Shown piece after piece: positions 21,970 through 33,608 of a DNA stretch of 64,000 nt. The position numbers were made by a program, and so were the translations under genes. Numbering within the stretch: position 1 is the first letter of the stretch; each line of letters opens with the position of its first letter. The notes beneath the pieces are model-generated. The model did no database searches. It had not been told where the DNA came from and worked only from the letters and a program-made list of their open reading frames with translations. Origin of the DNA: Brachionus rotundiformis (taxonomy: Eukaryota; Rotifera; Eurotatoria; Ploima; Brachionidae); NCBI GenBank assembly GCA_016802295.1, contig JAESIW010000157.1, positions 1 through 64,000 of the forward strand, given 5' to 3'.

Positions 21970-24341
21970 ATGGGTTTTTTATTATTAAACAAAATTTTGC
22001 TTAAAAGTTCACCAAGATACATTAATCCACTTATTATTAATCAAAAAACATTTATTTCTTCATCAATCAAAACAAAACTAAACACATTCAAGTTGGGAAA
22101 AAATAAAATTAGAGTTGGTGTTTCTGGTTTGGTTGGTACAACATGTTTTGGTTACATTGTTTGGAATAAATTCGAAGAATATAAAGAGATTCAATATCTT
22201 AAGAATAAAATAAAAGAGTTTTTAGATTGTATTAGAGGAAGTTTTATAGTACAATGTGACTCGATTGCCAAACAAAATCGAACCACTTTTTATGAAGAAA
22301 CAATTGGCCTAGACACCAATAAACAGAAAAAAGAAAAATTCGACTGGGTCGAATTTTTAAAATTAGTTTGGCAGGAAAAATTTTACTTTTTAGCTGCTGT
22401 AGCGGTAAGAGAAATATTTTCTTAATTAAATTTTAATTGGATCAATATATGTATCAAAGAGTGCTTTTATGGTGGCAATGCTTAACATTCAAATACCCCA
22501 AGACTTAGGCAATCTGATAAACAGTGTTTACGAAATGCTAAAATCCAATTTGACTGACTATGAATCTTTATACAAACCAGCTTTAAATTTGGTCAAATTA
22601 TACATTGCCCAGTCTACTTTCACATTTTCTTACATTTACATGCTTGGTTTAATGGGCGAAAATTTGGCAGCAAATCTAAAAAACAATCTTTTCAGTAAAA
22701 TAATTAAACAAGACATCTCATTTTATGACCGATCTAGATCAGGTGAACTGATCGACAGATTAACCAGCGACATTCAAGAATTTAAAAGTTCCTTTAAATC
22801 ATGCGTATCACAGGGTTTAAAAGCAGCCACCCAAATTATAGGCTGTTGTGTATCGTTATATCTAATATCTCCTAAGTTAACTCTAATAACCAGCTTGGTT
22901 GTGCCAACAGCCATCGCTGTCGGTTCTTTTTTTGGATCCATATTGAGGAAATATTCAAGAAAAGCCCAGGCTCAAATATCTAAATCTACAGCTGTGGCTG
23001 ATGAAGCAATCAATAATGTGAGAACTGTACGAGCCTTTGCCATGGAAGACCATGAAGTCGAGTAGTTATAAATATTTTCCTTTTATTTGCCAAAAAAAAA
23101 TTCTGTTTTAATGTAAGAATGTTTGCTGAAGAAGTAGAGAAAGCTAGAAAACTGAATATAAAGTTAAGTTTTGGTATAGGTATTTTTCAAGGAGTATCCA
23201 ATTTGTTTGTCAACGGAATGGTTCTTGGAGTTTTGTATGCTGGCGGTCAAATGTTGATAAATAATGAAATTACGGCTGGACAAATGATGGCTTATTTGAC
23301 TGCTACTCAAATGATTCAACGATCCTTTACACAATTGTCAATTCTGTTTGGTCAAGCATTGCGAGGTCTTAGCTCAGGAGCTAGAGTATTCGAGGTGAGA
23401 GCTAACAATTGTATATCATATTTATTTATAATTAAAAATAAAGTTCTTAAAACTTGAGCCCAGTATTCCAGTTGAAGATGTGGGAGTTAAAATTGAAAAT
23501 TTAAAAGGTGATATTAAATTTAAAAATGTATCGTTTAGATATCCAAATCGAGAAGAAAATGTAAATTACTGATAATTTATAAATAGAAATTTTTAAATTA
23601 TTAGAAATTTTAGAATGTATTGAAAAATTTTAGCTTGGAAGTTAAATCAGGCGAAATAGTGGCTATAGTTGGTCATAGTGGCAGTGGTAAATCAACAGTT
23701 TGCTCACTTTTGGAAAGATTTTATGATGTAAATGAAGGCAAAATTTATATAGATGATATAGAACTAAATGAGTTGAATCCAAAATGGCTAAGAAGACAAG
23801 CAATTGGGTACATAAGTCAAGTAAAATTTTGTTCATAAATAAAAGAAAATCTCAATATAAAAAAAAGGAACCAATTTTATTTGCAACTTCGATAAGTGAA
23901 AATATAAAATATGGAAAACCACAAGCGAAAAATGAAGAGGTAATTGCGGCAGCTAAATTAGCGAATGCGCACGACTTCATAAGCAAATTCCCGAAAAAAT
24001 ATGATACGGTAATTGGAGAACGAGGAACAACATTATCGGGTGGTCAAAAGCAAAGAATTGCCATTACAAGAGCCTTAATAAAGAATCCAAAGATTTTAAT
24101 CCTTGACGAAGCAACTAGTGCACTAGATTCAAAATCAGAAAGACTTGTACAAGAAACAATAAATAATGTAGTAAAAGGTCATACAGTGATAATCGTTGCG
24201 CATAGATTAAGTACTATAATGAATGCTGACAGAATAGTAGTAATGAATAATGGAAAAATAATCGAAGTAGGAAATCACCAACAACTAATGAATTTAAAAG
24301 GACATTATTTCAACTTATTTAACTTACAATCAAATAAATAA
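21970..24341 (+). CDS. Mitochondrial ABC half-transporter, ABCB8-like
   Basis: Six exons (21970-22404, 22460-23061, 23118-23394, 23444-23560, 23614-23820, 23868-24341), 703 residues, all phases consistent. A Lys- and Ser-rich presequence is followed by a type I ABC membrane domain (shared segments NIQIP, TSDIQEFKSSFK, NVRTVRAFAMED). One nucleotide-binding domain follows: Walker A GHSGSGKS (497-504), signature LSGGQ (602-606), Walker B ILILDE (Asp626, Glu627) and H-loop His658. Similarity runs along the whole of human ABCB8 (MITOSUR), an inner-membrane transporter tied to iron export and to the mitochondrial K-ATP channel. A half-transporter must dimerise. The mitochondrial iron-sulfur protein immediately upstream is a suggestive neighbour. 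Confidence 0.93.
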
Positions 24342-24406
24342 TAAAAAGAACTACTATTTTGAAATCTTTTATAATTCATTGTATTTATCTTAAAGCAAAA
24401 AATCAT

Positions 24407-24730
24407 TTTTTTATAAAGCTACCACTGTGCTTCAATTCATAGCAAATCAGTTAGCTACCTCATTAGAAGAAGTAATTAGTTGCTCCTGAACCTTAAGTAG
24501 CGGACATTTGGGCGGTTTTAGTAGTTGGAGTTCTCGATTGATGTAATCATGCGCCAGAGCACTGTGTCTGATGTTTTAAGAATGTTCAACTCAGTGTAGA
24601 ACTCCCTCAATTTGTCTCGTTATTCGTTATAACATTTTTTTATAAAGCTACCACTCTGCTTCAATTCAAAGCAAATCTTATTTAAAGATTCGCCAAATTG
24701 ATGCACTCTTCATTGTAGTAGCCCATAGTT
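24407..24730. repeat. Repeat units starting ATAAAGCTACCACT
   Basis: Two successive units begin with the same run of T followed by ATAAAGCTACCACT and CTTCAATTCA: one at about 24407, the next at 24631. The second (24631-24730) is a 100-bp block found again, identical base for base, at 24957-25056. Related but diverged sequence lies at 31085-31150, just upstream of the LINE ORF1 on the minus strand. I infer that these are 5'-end or promoter-region units of the same LINE family. Confidence 0.75.
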
Positions 24731-24956
24731 AGATATTTTGTAAAGGATACATACTTCGTATATTATTAAAAATATTAATTAGTAAAGAGTTATATTCATT
24801 CAGCGAATATTTATAGCTAAAAATCTTTGAGTTTATATCGAGTTTAAAGCTAAAATAAAATAATATATTAAATATACTGACATCTTTTGGAATAAAAATA
24901 AAATATTTTAAAGAGTTTGTTCTTTTTTTTAGATTTAAAATTTTTTATTTTCTTTT

Positions 24957-25253
24957 AACATTTTTTTATAAAGCTACCACTCTGCTTCAATTCAAAGCAA
25001 ATCTTATTTAAAGATTCGCCAAATTGATGCACTCTTCATTGTAGTAGCCCATAGTTGCTTCAATTCTTCAATGTTGCTTCAGAGTGTGAGCGAGAGAGTG
25101 GTTGCTTCAATTCTGCTTCATTTTATTTATTCATTTATTTCATTTTGCGCCAATTCCGGCGATGTTTTAAAATTAAAAAATGAAAAGTGCAAAAAGTAAA
25201 TTGTAAGCCAAAAATAATGATAAAAATTTTGAAAATAAAAAAAGAATTAAATG
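24957..25253. repeat. 100-bp repeat joined to a 212-bp repeat
   Basis: 24957-25056 is identical to 24631-24730. 25042-25253 matches 28559-28770 over 212 bp with only two visible substitutions and no indel. Just left of it (about 24920-24957) the minus strand reads the beginning of the LINE ORF1 (MLKENKK). In minus orientation this is therefore the 3' flank of one LINE joined to the 5' end of another. A hAT element begins at 25254. Confidence 0.8.
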
Positions 25254-25265
25254 TAGGACTGCTAG

Positions 25266-25425
25266 ACCGGTTCCATTGTTTAAAACCGGCTTTGAAACCG
25301 GCTCTAAAATAAAACCGGCTTTAAAATCGGCTTTAACAAATGGAACTGGTTTAAAAAAACCGGCTTGAAAATGGAGCTGGTTCTAAATCGGCTAACAAAC
25401 GGCTTGAAGCCGGTTTAGTTTATTT
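25266..25425. repeat. Left subterminal ACCGGC array of hAT 1
   Basis: About eight copies of AAACCGGCT or close variants (AATCGGCT, GCCGGTTT) in both orientations within about 160 bp. Such motif clusters are where hAT transposases bind (known for Ac and relatives). The role here is inferred. Confidence 0.8.
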
Positions 25426-25685
25426 TTCGAAAAAGTAAATTTATTAGAAAATAATTAAATTTGATAATGTAAAAGGATTTCTATGAATCTTACAAATGAA
25501 AATAATGTTCTCTAAAAAAATTACAAAACACGCCAAAAACGTCTAGACTTTCACTCAAAATTCCTCTCCATATTTAATTCTATGATTCAATTCTTATATA
25601 TTTGGTTTTTTGAAAAATTTTTCTGAATATCATTTTAAAAATATAATCAAAAATTACAAAAAATTAAAAATTGTTTAAATATAAA

Positions 25686-27785
25686 ATGTCACAAGCTGAA
25701 TCTATTTTTATGGAATCATCTTCAGAATCAAATGAAGATGAAAGGGCGAATACACAAGAAAATAATATATCACAAACTGATTCTACAGTTAAGTCTCCAA
25801 TGAAGAGAAGACGAAATGAAAGTAAGATATGGGATCATTGCATTGTTTTAGCAGACGGGAGTAAAAAATGTAATGTTGAATTTTGTTCTCAAAAATGGAA
25901 GGCGTCAACTGGTAATTCAAACATCATAGATCATTTGGAAAAATATCATTCGTTTATAATAAGACCTAAGAATTCAAATGATCAAACCGCGCATATAAAT
26001 GAAAATACCCAAAAACATAATACAGTCGATCAAAATAAAAGAACAAAAGCCTTGTTAGATTATATTGTTGAATCTTTTCAATCATTTTCAATTGTTAATT
26101 CTAAGGCTTTTTTGAAATTCTGTTATTTAATGGATAACCGTTATGTAGTTCCAGAAAGACATACAATATCTCGTCTATTAGATAATGAATTTGAAAATTC
26201 AATAATCAAGCTTAAAGCCTTAATAAATAGCTTAGACTCTTTGGTAAATATGTTTCTTAATTTGAAAGTTTTTTGATAAGAGAAATAATTAAATTAAATT
26301 TTTTAAAGGTTAACCTATCAACAGACGGCTGGGTCTCTTTAGGAAACGAACCCTATATGACCGTTAATTGTTTTTTCATTGACAACGAATGGGTTAAGAA
26401 AAAATTTGTTCTAGATTTTTTTATTTTTCCTCATCCACACGATGGATTGCATATATGCGATTCTTTAAAAAAAGTATATTTTCCAAACAAATCTTCAAAA
26501 AGAAATATTTTTTATTGTTACTTTCATATATTTAAGACTCTGAACGAATTTGATTTAAATCACAAAGTTCTGTCAATAACTACAGACAATGCACCAAATA
26601 TGGTTAGTGGAATGGAATACTTACAAGCTGATCATACAATAAATTCAATCATTCACATGCGATGTTCGGCTCATATCTTAAATTTAGCTGTAAAATATGG
26701 TCTCGACTGTAAAGAGATAAGTCAATCGATTTCAAAAATAAGATATGTTTGTAAAAAAGTTAATGCGTCTTCAAAATTGGAAGCCGATTTAACAGCTCAC
26801 CAGAAGGCATGTAAAGAGAAAGAATTGTGAGTGTCGCTTGATATTGAAATCAGATGGAATTCGACTTTTGACATGATAGATAGAGCAATGAAAATTAGAA
26901 AATCTTTGACTGCAATTTCAAAAGACTTAAACGATGAGAAACCAGAAGAAAATATACTCTTAGATTTAGAAGATTTTAGCAATGCCAGTCTAGTTTTAGA
27001 AATTCTTGAACCATTTAATCAAAGTAATTAATTTAAAACAATAATTTTTAAAGCATTTTAATTATTATTTTCAAATTAGGTACATTGGACTTATCAGGTG
27101 ATAGCTACAACTCTAGTAGTCATTTGTATTTGATATTCAATCAATTGATAAAACACTTAGAAGAACGTTTAAAAGATAGGAAATTTTATAATTTGAAGCT
27201 AACAATAGAATCGATGTTAATGAAGTTAAAAGAGTATTGGGAAAAAATTAAGCCAATGGCTTTAATTTGTAGCATTCTAGATCCACGTTTTAAGAAAGAT
27301 TTTTTAGAGAAAAACGATAAGAAAATAGGCGTAAAGTTGTTAGAAGATTTGCTGAAAGAATACAAACAAAAATATCCAGATACTGAAAAAGAAAGTTCAT
27401 TGAATTTGAAAGGTTTGTTGTTTTTGAAATTCTTTACTAAACTTTAATTTTATTTTAAGATAAGCCTTTGTCGATGTTAGATAGAATGTTTAAAAATAAA
27501 AATTGTGTTTCTGAGAGTAGATCGTCTACTGAACTCGTTCAATATTTAAATGCACCAAGAGTTGATAATATACCTGGCTTTGATGCAATTTTATGGTGGT
27601 CAAAATCGAGCTTTCATTATTTAAAGAAAATTGCTAAAGATTACTTAGGTGTAACTCCTTCTAGTGTTCCTTCTGAACAGACTTTTTCAGCAGCTGGGCT
27701 AACAATAACAAAAGATAGAACTTCTTTAAGTTCAAACAGTGTAAAAAACTTAATTTGTTTGAATTCTTGGATAAATAAATTGTAA
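25686..27785 (+). pseudogene. hAT 1 transposase with one in-frame stop
   Basis: Exons 25686-26243, 26309-27023, 27080-27412 and 27460-27785 join in phase to 644 codons. A BED-type zinc finger near residues 55-95 (Cys/Cys then His/His, NIIDHLEKYH) is followed by the RNase-H-like catalytic part (STDGW; SITTDNAPNM; RCSAHILNLAV). The C-terminal dimerisation block is DAILWWSKSS plus SSVPSEQTFSAAG. A TGA at 26828-26830 (codon about 360) interrupts the conserved stretch leading to RWNSTFDM, and no splice site removes it. All else looks intact, so this is a recently inactivated copy or a sequencing/allelic difference. ATG 25686 was chosen as the first in-frame ATG ahead of the acidic N terminus. Confidence 0.85.
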
Positions 27786-28030
27786 AATCTTTCTTTATTT
27801 TTAGTTAATGGTTTGTTTCTAATAAAAATTTTGATCTTAAATTTGTTAATTTTATATTTATTCAATATGTTGTAATATGACAAACATTTATAACTGAGAC
27901 TGACTTGAATTTATGACATATAGTCTGCCGAACAGATTTCACGCTCTTGTAGCGTTACCTTATATTACTACTACTATTACTCCTACTACTAAAATTTGAA
28001 TTAATTTAAGTGTAATTGAATTGAAATTAA

Positions 28031-28180
28031 AACGGCTGAGCCAGCTTGGAGCCGGTTTTTAACCGGTTTTATTTTTAAAATCGGCTTTAAAAACCGGCTC
28101 CTTTTATTAAAACCGGCTTTAAAACCGGCTTTAAATTAAAGCCAGTTTTAATAAAAAACCGAATTGAAGCCGGTTTCATG
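28031..28180. repeat. Right subterminal ACCGGC array of hAT 1
   Basis: About eight to ten copies of AACCGGCT/AGCCGGTT in both orientations, mirroring the left array. Confidence 0.8.
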
Positions 28181-28234
28181 GAGCTGGTCTACCAGCCCTA
28201 AAAAAGAACCAATTGTCAATAAACCTAAAAGAAG

Positions 28235-28527
28235 NNNNNNNNNNNNNNNNNNNNNNNNNNNNNNNNNNNNNNNNNNNNNNNNNNNNNNNNNNNNNNNNNN
28301 NNNNNNNNNNNNNNNNNNNNNNNNNNNNNNNNNNNNNNNNNNNNNNNNNNNNNNNNNNNNNNNNNNNNNNNNNNNNNNNNNNNNNNNNNNNNNNNNNNNN
28401 NNNNNNNNNNNNNNNNNNNNNNNNNNNNNNNNNNNNNNNNNNNNNNNNNNNNNNNNNNNNNNNNNNNNNNNNNNNNNNNNNNNNNNNNNNNNNNNNNNNN
28501 NNNNNNNNNNNNNNNNNNNNNNNNNNN
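28235..28527. other. Assembly gap (293 N)
   Basis: Run of undetermined bases. About 30 bp after it begins a 212-bp copy of the sequence that precedes hAT 1. Confidence 1.
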
Positions 28528-28558
28528 TAAATATTCGTATAATAATGCTATAAATATT

Positions 28559-28770
28559 TAGTAGCCCATAGTTGCTTCAATTCTTCAATGTTGCTTCAGA
28601 GTGTGAGCGACAGAGTGGTTGCTTCAATTCTGCTTCATTTTATTTATTCATTTATTTCATTTTGCGCCAATTCCGGCGATGTTTTAAAATTAAAAAATGA
28701 AAAGTGCAAAAAGTAAAATGTAAGCCAAAAATAATGATAAAAATTTTGAAAATAAAAAAAGAATTAAATG
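28559..28770. repeat. Second copy of the 212-bp repeat, uninterrupted
   Basis: Matches 25042-25253 with two substitutions. Here it continues directly into AAATGATTTTG and then the LINE 3' end, without a hAT insertion. In minus orientation it lies just downstream of the reverse transcriptase frame, so it is probably the LINE 3' UTR. Confidence 0.85.
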
Positions 28771-28796
28771 AAATGATTTTGTTAATTTAGTTTCAA

Positions 28797-30302
28797 TTAA
28801 ATGAATAATTTTTTTTTGTCCATACTAATTAATTTACAATTTTTTTCATAATAAACATAAATATTTATTTCAGACTTGTTTAGGTAACAGTTTTCTAAGC
28901 CGTAGTACATTATTGGTCTAATGTATGTTCTAAAAAGTTGACTTTTAACTTTTCGGTCTAGGTCTTTTCCTTCAATATCAATTTGTGACTTAAGTGCATG
29001 ATATGCTTTCCAACTTGCCAATCTTCTCTCTTGAAGGTGTGTATTGCTTTTGTTATTTTGTGTGATTGTAACACCAAGGTATTTGAGTTTTTGTATCCAC
29101 TCAATCTCTTGATTGCAGAGGGTACATTTTTCTTTTTTCTTGTTGTTGATTGCCATTATTCGTTTTTTTTTTGGATTAAATTTGATTTCTTTTTCTCGAC
29201 CAAAGTTTTCACAAATTCTGAGGACTTTTTCGAGCTTCTCTACGCTATCAGTAATTAGCAGTAAGTCGTCAGCGTACATAAGCACTCCAGTTTGAATTCC
29301 ATTTACTTCTGTTATAAGATTTGTCTTTCTAATTTTTTCAATCAATTGTTCGACATAAATTAAAAATAATTTTGGAGATAACGGGCCACCTTGTTTAACA
29401 CCAATGCATGTTTTAAACATTGGTCCAGTTTGGATTCGATTTTGTACGTATGCAAGTGAGTTCTCATAATAATTTCAAAGTAATATCCATAACTCTGGGT
29501 CGATTTTTCCAATAAGCGATTGCAGTAGTTTGACTCTGTTGACTTTATCAAAGGCTTTGCTTGCATCTATTGCACATATAAAGATTGGTTTGCGTTTCAT
29601 TTTATAGTGCTTGATTGTTTCATCAAGGACAAATACAGCATAATTAGTTGAGCTGTTTGATTTGAAGCCAAATTGTGTCTCACAGTCTTGGTGAGTTTTT
29701 TTCATTCTTTCAAGGATGTACATTTCGAAAATGTTTGCAAGTGGGTCGGATACTGTAATTGGTCTTACATTATTTATATCTGAATTACTTTCATTTTCTC
29801 TTTTTATGACTGGTAGTATTTTGCCAACATTAAAAAGGTACGGGATGATGTTGTATTCAATCATTTTTTTGAAAATTAATGCTATTATACATGCTAGTTG
29901 ATCAGTTTGTCCATATTTGAACATTTCATAGTTCACTTCTGCGAATCCGCAAGACTTTCCATTTGGCAAATTTTCGATTATATTTTTAATTGTTTCCACT
30001 TTTAGCTCAATTCTGACTTGATCAATTCTATTCTCAATTAGACTTGCGTAGTTATCTACTTCTTCTTGTATTTGCTCATCATTCGTCGGCTCTGTTAAGT
30101 TATTTGTCGTGAACAGCTCTTTGAAGTTATTACTAAGAGTTTCAATTTCTATATCCACTTTTGAGCCGTTTGAACGCCTTCGTTTCAATTCTTTCCAGAA
30201 CTTGTCTTTGTGCGTATAATATAAAGTGTTTATTTGTCTGGTCAATTTGGTTGAGATTGAAGCTTTTTTCTGGCGCTGTTTTCTCCGATATGATTTTTTC
30301 AA
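28797..30302 (-). pseudogene. LINE reverse transcriptase, split by a stop
   Basis: Frame 30302-29475 carries the RT palm start (NNVRPITVSDPLANIFE; AIDASKAFDKVN). It ends at a TGA in the middle of the domain, and the same frame continues immediately with GVKQGGPLSP and the catalytic LMYADDLL (29420-28797). Conserved motifs on both sides of the single stop, in one frame, show a recent loss of function. Past the catalytic core it keeps a thumb-like region (KLKYLGVTI; YIRPIMYYGLE). Confidence 0.9.
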
Positions 30303-30553
30303 TTCAGTTAGTTGAGCTTCAAGTTGATTAATGTTATCTCCAGGTTTTAAATTATCAAAATGTTTGTACGCATTTTTATTACATTTTGGTTAAGGTTGAT
30401 TTGAGTTTGATCATTTTCTAGAAGACTTTCATTCAGTTGCATTATTGATCGATCTATATGAGTTGGTAGCTGCTATTGTTTTGAGGATCTTGCCTTTTCT
30501 TTTGATTCTCTTCTTATCACTCTTTTAATGGCATTGTTTCGAATCACATGTAT

Positions 30554-31088
30554 TTAGTCCTTGTCAGACTCCTTTTCATTTTGTTGTATGCATTTTTCAC
30601 GTAATAATTTAAAGTTGTGTTGCTGGGCTACAGTTAGGTCAGGATTTAGATAAATATTATCGAAAGCTTTTTTCTCTCTATGTTTCTTTGAGTTATATAG
30701 TATTTCATTTCGCGTTTTTTCGTCTTTAAATTTTATCAATACAGGGGTGATTGTTTCAGATTCTGACTTTGGTTTAAATCGAATAATAGTTGTTTCCAGT
30801 CTCTTTCCATTATTAATGTAGGCCAGAATTTTATTAATCTCATCTTCGTCATTTTTTTACGGTCCGCAGCTTCTTTTTTCTTAGATATTTGGATACCGAA
30901 GACAATCAGGTTTTTTTTCTTCTTTCTTGTTCATTCATTTCATCAGTGGCTGAGTTTAGGACGTGAATTTGATGTTCGCTCATGACTGGTTTAGAGTTAG
31001 ATTTTCCATCTGGTTTGGTATTTTTGTTGACATTTTTTTTTAGATTTAAAATTTTTTCTTTTAACATTTTTTTATTTTCTTTTAACAT
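30554..31088 (-). pseudogene. LINE ORF1-like fragment with frameshifts
   Basis: It starts with a Lys/Asn-rich coiled stretch at 31088. Two indels around 30850-30905 break it, and it resumes with IKFKDEKTRNEILYNSKK and IYLNPDLTVAQQHNFKLLRE, which look like the RRM-like nucleic-acid-binding part of LINE ORF1 proteins. It is not translatable as one frame. Confidence 0.75.
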
Positions 31089-31312
31089 TTTTTTATAAAG
31101 CTACCTCTACTTCAATTCAAAACAAATCTTATTTAAAGATTATCCAAATTATTTAAAGATTTTAGTAAAAAAATATATTTTTGACCTTTAGATATTAATC
31201 TTTATTTAATATTTACTTTAATTTCTTATATAATGAATAATAAAAAATTTCTTAAATTAAATAAGATCCTCATTATATTTAAATAGAATTTTTGTTTTTA
31301 TCTGTTTCAAAA

Positions 31313-33608
31313 ATGTTTTTCTCAAATTATTTCGTTTATTTTTTTCTTTTTATTCTTTTCAAATGCTTTTATTTTCAAATTAATCCAACTGAAGAATATA
31401 ATTTCAGTCTTAGTGCTGATGATATCGACGAATTTCAGTATAGATTATTTTGGAAAGCTTTAAATAATGAAGAAATTCAGATTGAAATTCATTCTCGTAC
31501 TACTGGTTGGCTTGGTTTTGGAATTTCTCCGAATGGTGGAATGACCGGAAGTGACATAATAATTGGCTGGGTTGATTCATATGGAATGGGGCATCTTAAA
31601 GATTGTCATGCTATTTCTAAATCAGCACCTTTAGTTGATCAATTCCAGAATTGGGTTTTATTAGAAGCTCAAGAAAATAAAGGCTATACTATTTTAAAGG
31701 CTAAGAGAAAGCTGAGAACGTGCGATGATGATGATATTGAGATAAAAATGGAAACTCAGCGCTTGATTTTTGCTTGGTCAAACAATGATCCTGAAAGAGA
31801 AGATGACTGGAAATATCATTATGGGAATAGGAGAATAAAATCAGCTGTTCTCTTAAATTATTTGGATGAAACCAATATTATTTCTGAATCTGAAATTACA
31901 CACATTTTTGAATCTCGTATAGAGAATGTATAACTTTTTTATTATTTTGTAATGTCTTGGATAAAACATTTCAAATTTAGCATTTAATTCCAAACAAAGA
32001 TACTTATTATTTATGTCATACATTTACTTTACCACCAATAGAAACAGATCTTCATTTAGTAGCATATGATATTTTAATAGATAAATCAAGTGTTGAATTT
32101 CTTCATCATTTAACAGCTTATATTTGTAGCCCTAAACAAGTAGATTATATAAAAAACGTCTCAAACATAGGCTACGAATGTGGACCAGGCGGGGACGAGG
32201 ATATTAAAGATTCAATATTAAAAGAAGTTTGTGATATTAAGACTTTAATGTTTGCTTGGGTAATAAACCATATAAAAATATACCTTTTTTTATGATATTG
32301 ATATTTTAAGGCTGTTGGAGGAAAAACGAATGCAAGCTTTCCAGATAATACTGGTTTGAGAATACCTAAGTCAGATCATTCAAGTTTATTATTCGTCGAT
32401 TTTCATTTTGACAATTCAAGACTTATAAAAGGTTATATTTTTTATAAAGCTTTAAAATACATTTATTTATTTTTAGGTCATAGAGATAATTCTGGCCTAA
32501 AGTTAAAGTTAACTCGAAATTTGAGAAAATATGACTTAGGTGTACTAGCTATTTCTGCACGTACAAATCCACTTGATATAACAATTCCTCCTAAAACTGA
32601 TCTGTTGAAAATAAGCTCTATATGTTATCCTGTGTGTACAGAGGTAAAATTTAAAATTTAAAACAAATGTTCAATATTTTTAATTCAAATCTAAAATTAT
32701 TAATAATTTTTGTAGATTATTTTTTAAAACTATTTATTAATGATTTGATTTTTTTACTTCATTCTACAAATCTTGATTTAAAATAATTAAATTTAAGAAG
32801 TATTTTCCCGATGAAGGAATTACTGTTTTTGCTGGAAATTTTCATACTCATTTAACTGGACAAGCATTGAGAACTCATCTAATTAGAGACGGAAAAGAGA
32901 TAAAATATCTATTTGATGATCCACACTATGATTTTAATTATCAATCAAATATCTATATTCAGCCAACTATTCTTAAAAAAGTTAGCTTTTATTTAATTAT
33001 TCAATATTTTAAAGATATCTATTTTAGGGTGACGCAATGGTTTTGGATTGCATTTACAGTTCAAAAAACAAAAATAATTTCACTCTAGTATTTAAAAAAA
33101 TAAAAAAATTAAACTAAAAATTAAATTTGTAAAAGGGTGGCTATGGGACTAAAGAGGAAATGTGCGGGGTTTTTATGTATTATTATCCAAAGATTGATTT
33201 GATCGGATGCTCGTCAAGAAAGACTGATTATGATCTTGCTGAATTTTACAATTCACTGATAAGGTTTTTAAGAAATTAAAATTTTTGATTATTTGAAATT
33301 TATTCTTTAAGGGACAAGTTAATACCAATTAATAGAAAATTTAATGAATTCAATATCAGAAATAGAACTACAGAATTGGTCGAATATTTAAAAAATGTAT
33401 TGCCTTCCGAAAACTTAAGTGAAAGATTTGTCAATTATTTTGGTAATAAATCTAAACAGTCAGCAAATTGTATGGTATGAGAGCAATTTTGATTAAAAAT
33501 TTAAAAATTAAGCTATTTTTTAAGGTTAAAACTAGGAATACTGGATTTTTTTTCGAAAGTGAGTTTCTAGAGTACAAGGAATATTCTGTTGAAAAAACAA
33601 ATTGTTAA
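31313..33608 (+). CDS. DBH-like (MOXD-type) copper monooxygenase
   Basis: Nine exons (31313-31927, 31981-32259, 32311-32431, 32477-32643, 32798-32980, 33028-33087, 33136-33263, 33312-33474, 33525-33608), 599 residues, phases consistent. A hydrophobic leader (FFSNYFVYFFLFILFKCFYF) targets it to the secretory path. A DOMON domain follows (TTGWLGFGISPNGGMTGSDI). The copper type II monooxygenase N and C domains hold His247-His248 (HHLTAYIC), His410 and His412 (FHTHLTGQ) and Met484 (EEMCGVFMYYYP), all in the positions expected for copper ligands. The family hydroxylates dopamine, tyramine or unknown substrates using ascorbate. MOXD1 versus DBH or tyramine hydroxylase cannot be decided here. No C-terminal membrane anchor is evident. 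Confidence 0.92.

Larger units (their letters stand above)
25254..28200 (+). mobile_element. hAT transposon 1
   Basis: The left end, TAGGACTGCTAGACCGGTTC, and the right end (reverse complement TAGGGCTGGTAGACCAGCTC) form imperfect terminal inverted repeats of the hAT kind. The element is 2.95 kb and carries a four-exon hAT transposase on the plus strand. Both ends hold dense arrays of AAACCGGC-type motifs. The 8 bases on the left (ATTAAATG) do not recur on the right (AAAAAGAA), so no target duplication is visible. Either the right flank was rearranged or the scaffold is chimeric here. Confidence 0.88.
28780..31150 (-). mobile_element. Decayed non-LTR retrotransposon (LINE), endonuclease region missing
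   Basis: On the minus strand, an ORF1-like fragment (31088-30554) is followed after only about 250 bp by a reverse transcriptase (30302-28797). A complete LINE of this layout would have about 700 bp of apurinic endonuclease coding between them, so the copy is internally deleted. The sequence upstream of ORF1 (31085-31150) is a degenerate form of the 100-bp repeat at 24631 and 24957. The clade (CR1/L2/Jockey-like or other) cannot be fixed by eye. Confidence 0.85.

Noticed and set aside
24407..25253. CRISPR-like or satellite array
   Set aside because: Units are irregular in spacing and content and relate to LINE ends; nothing resembling CRISPR repeats, and the genome is eukaryotic.
28559..31150. 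Penelope-like element, because similar sequence lies on both sides of the RT
   Set aside because: The RT has LINE-type motifs (GVKQGGPLSP, YADD) next to an ORF1-like peptide, and no GIY-YIG domain was seen.
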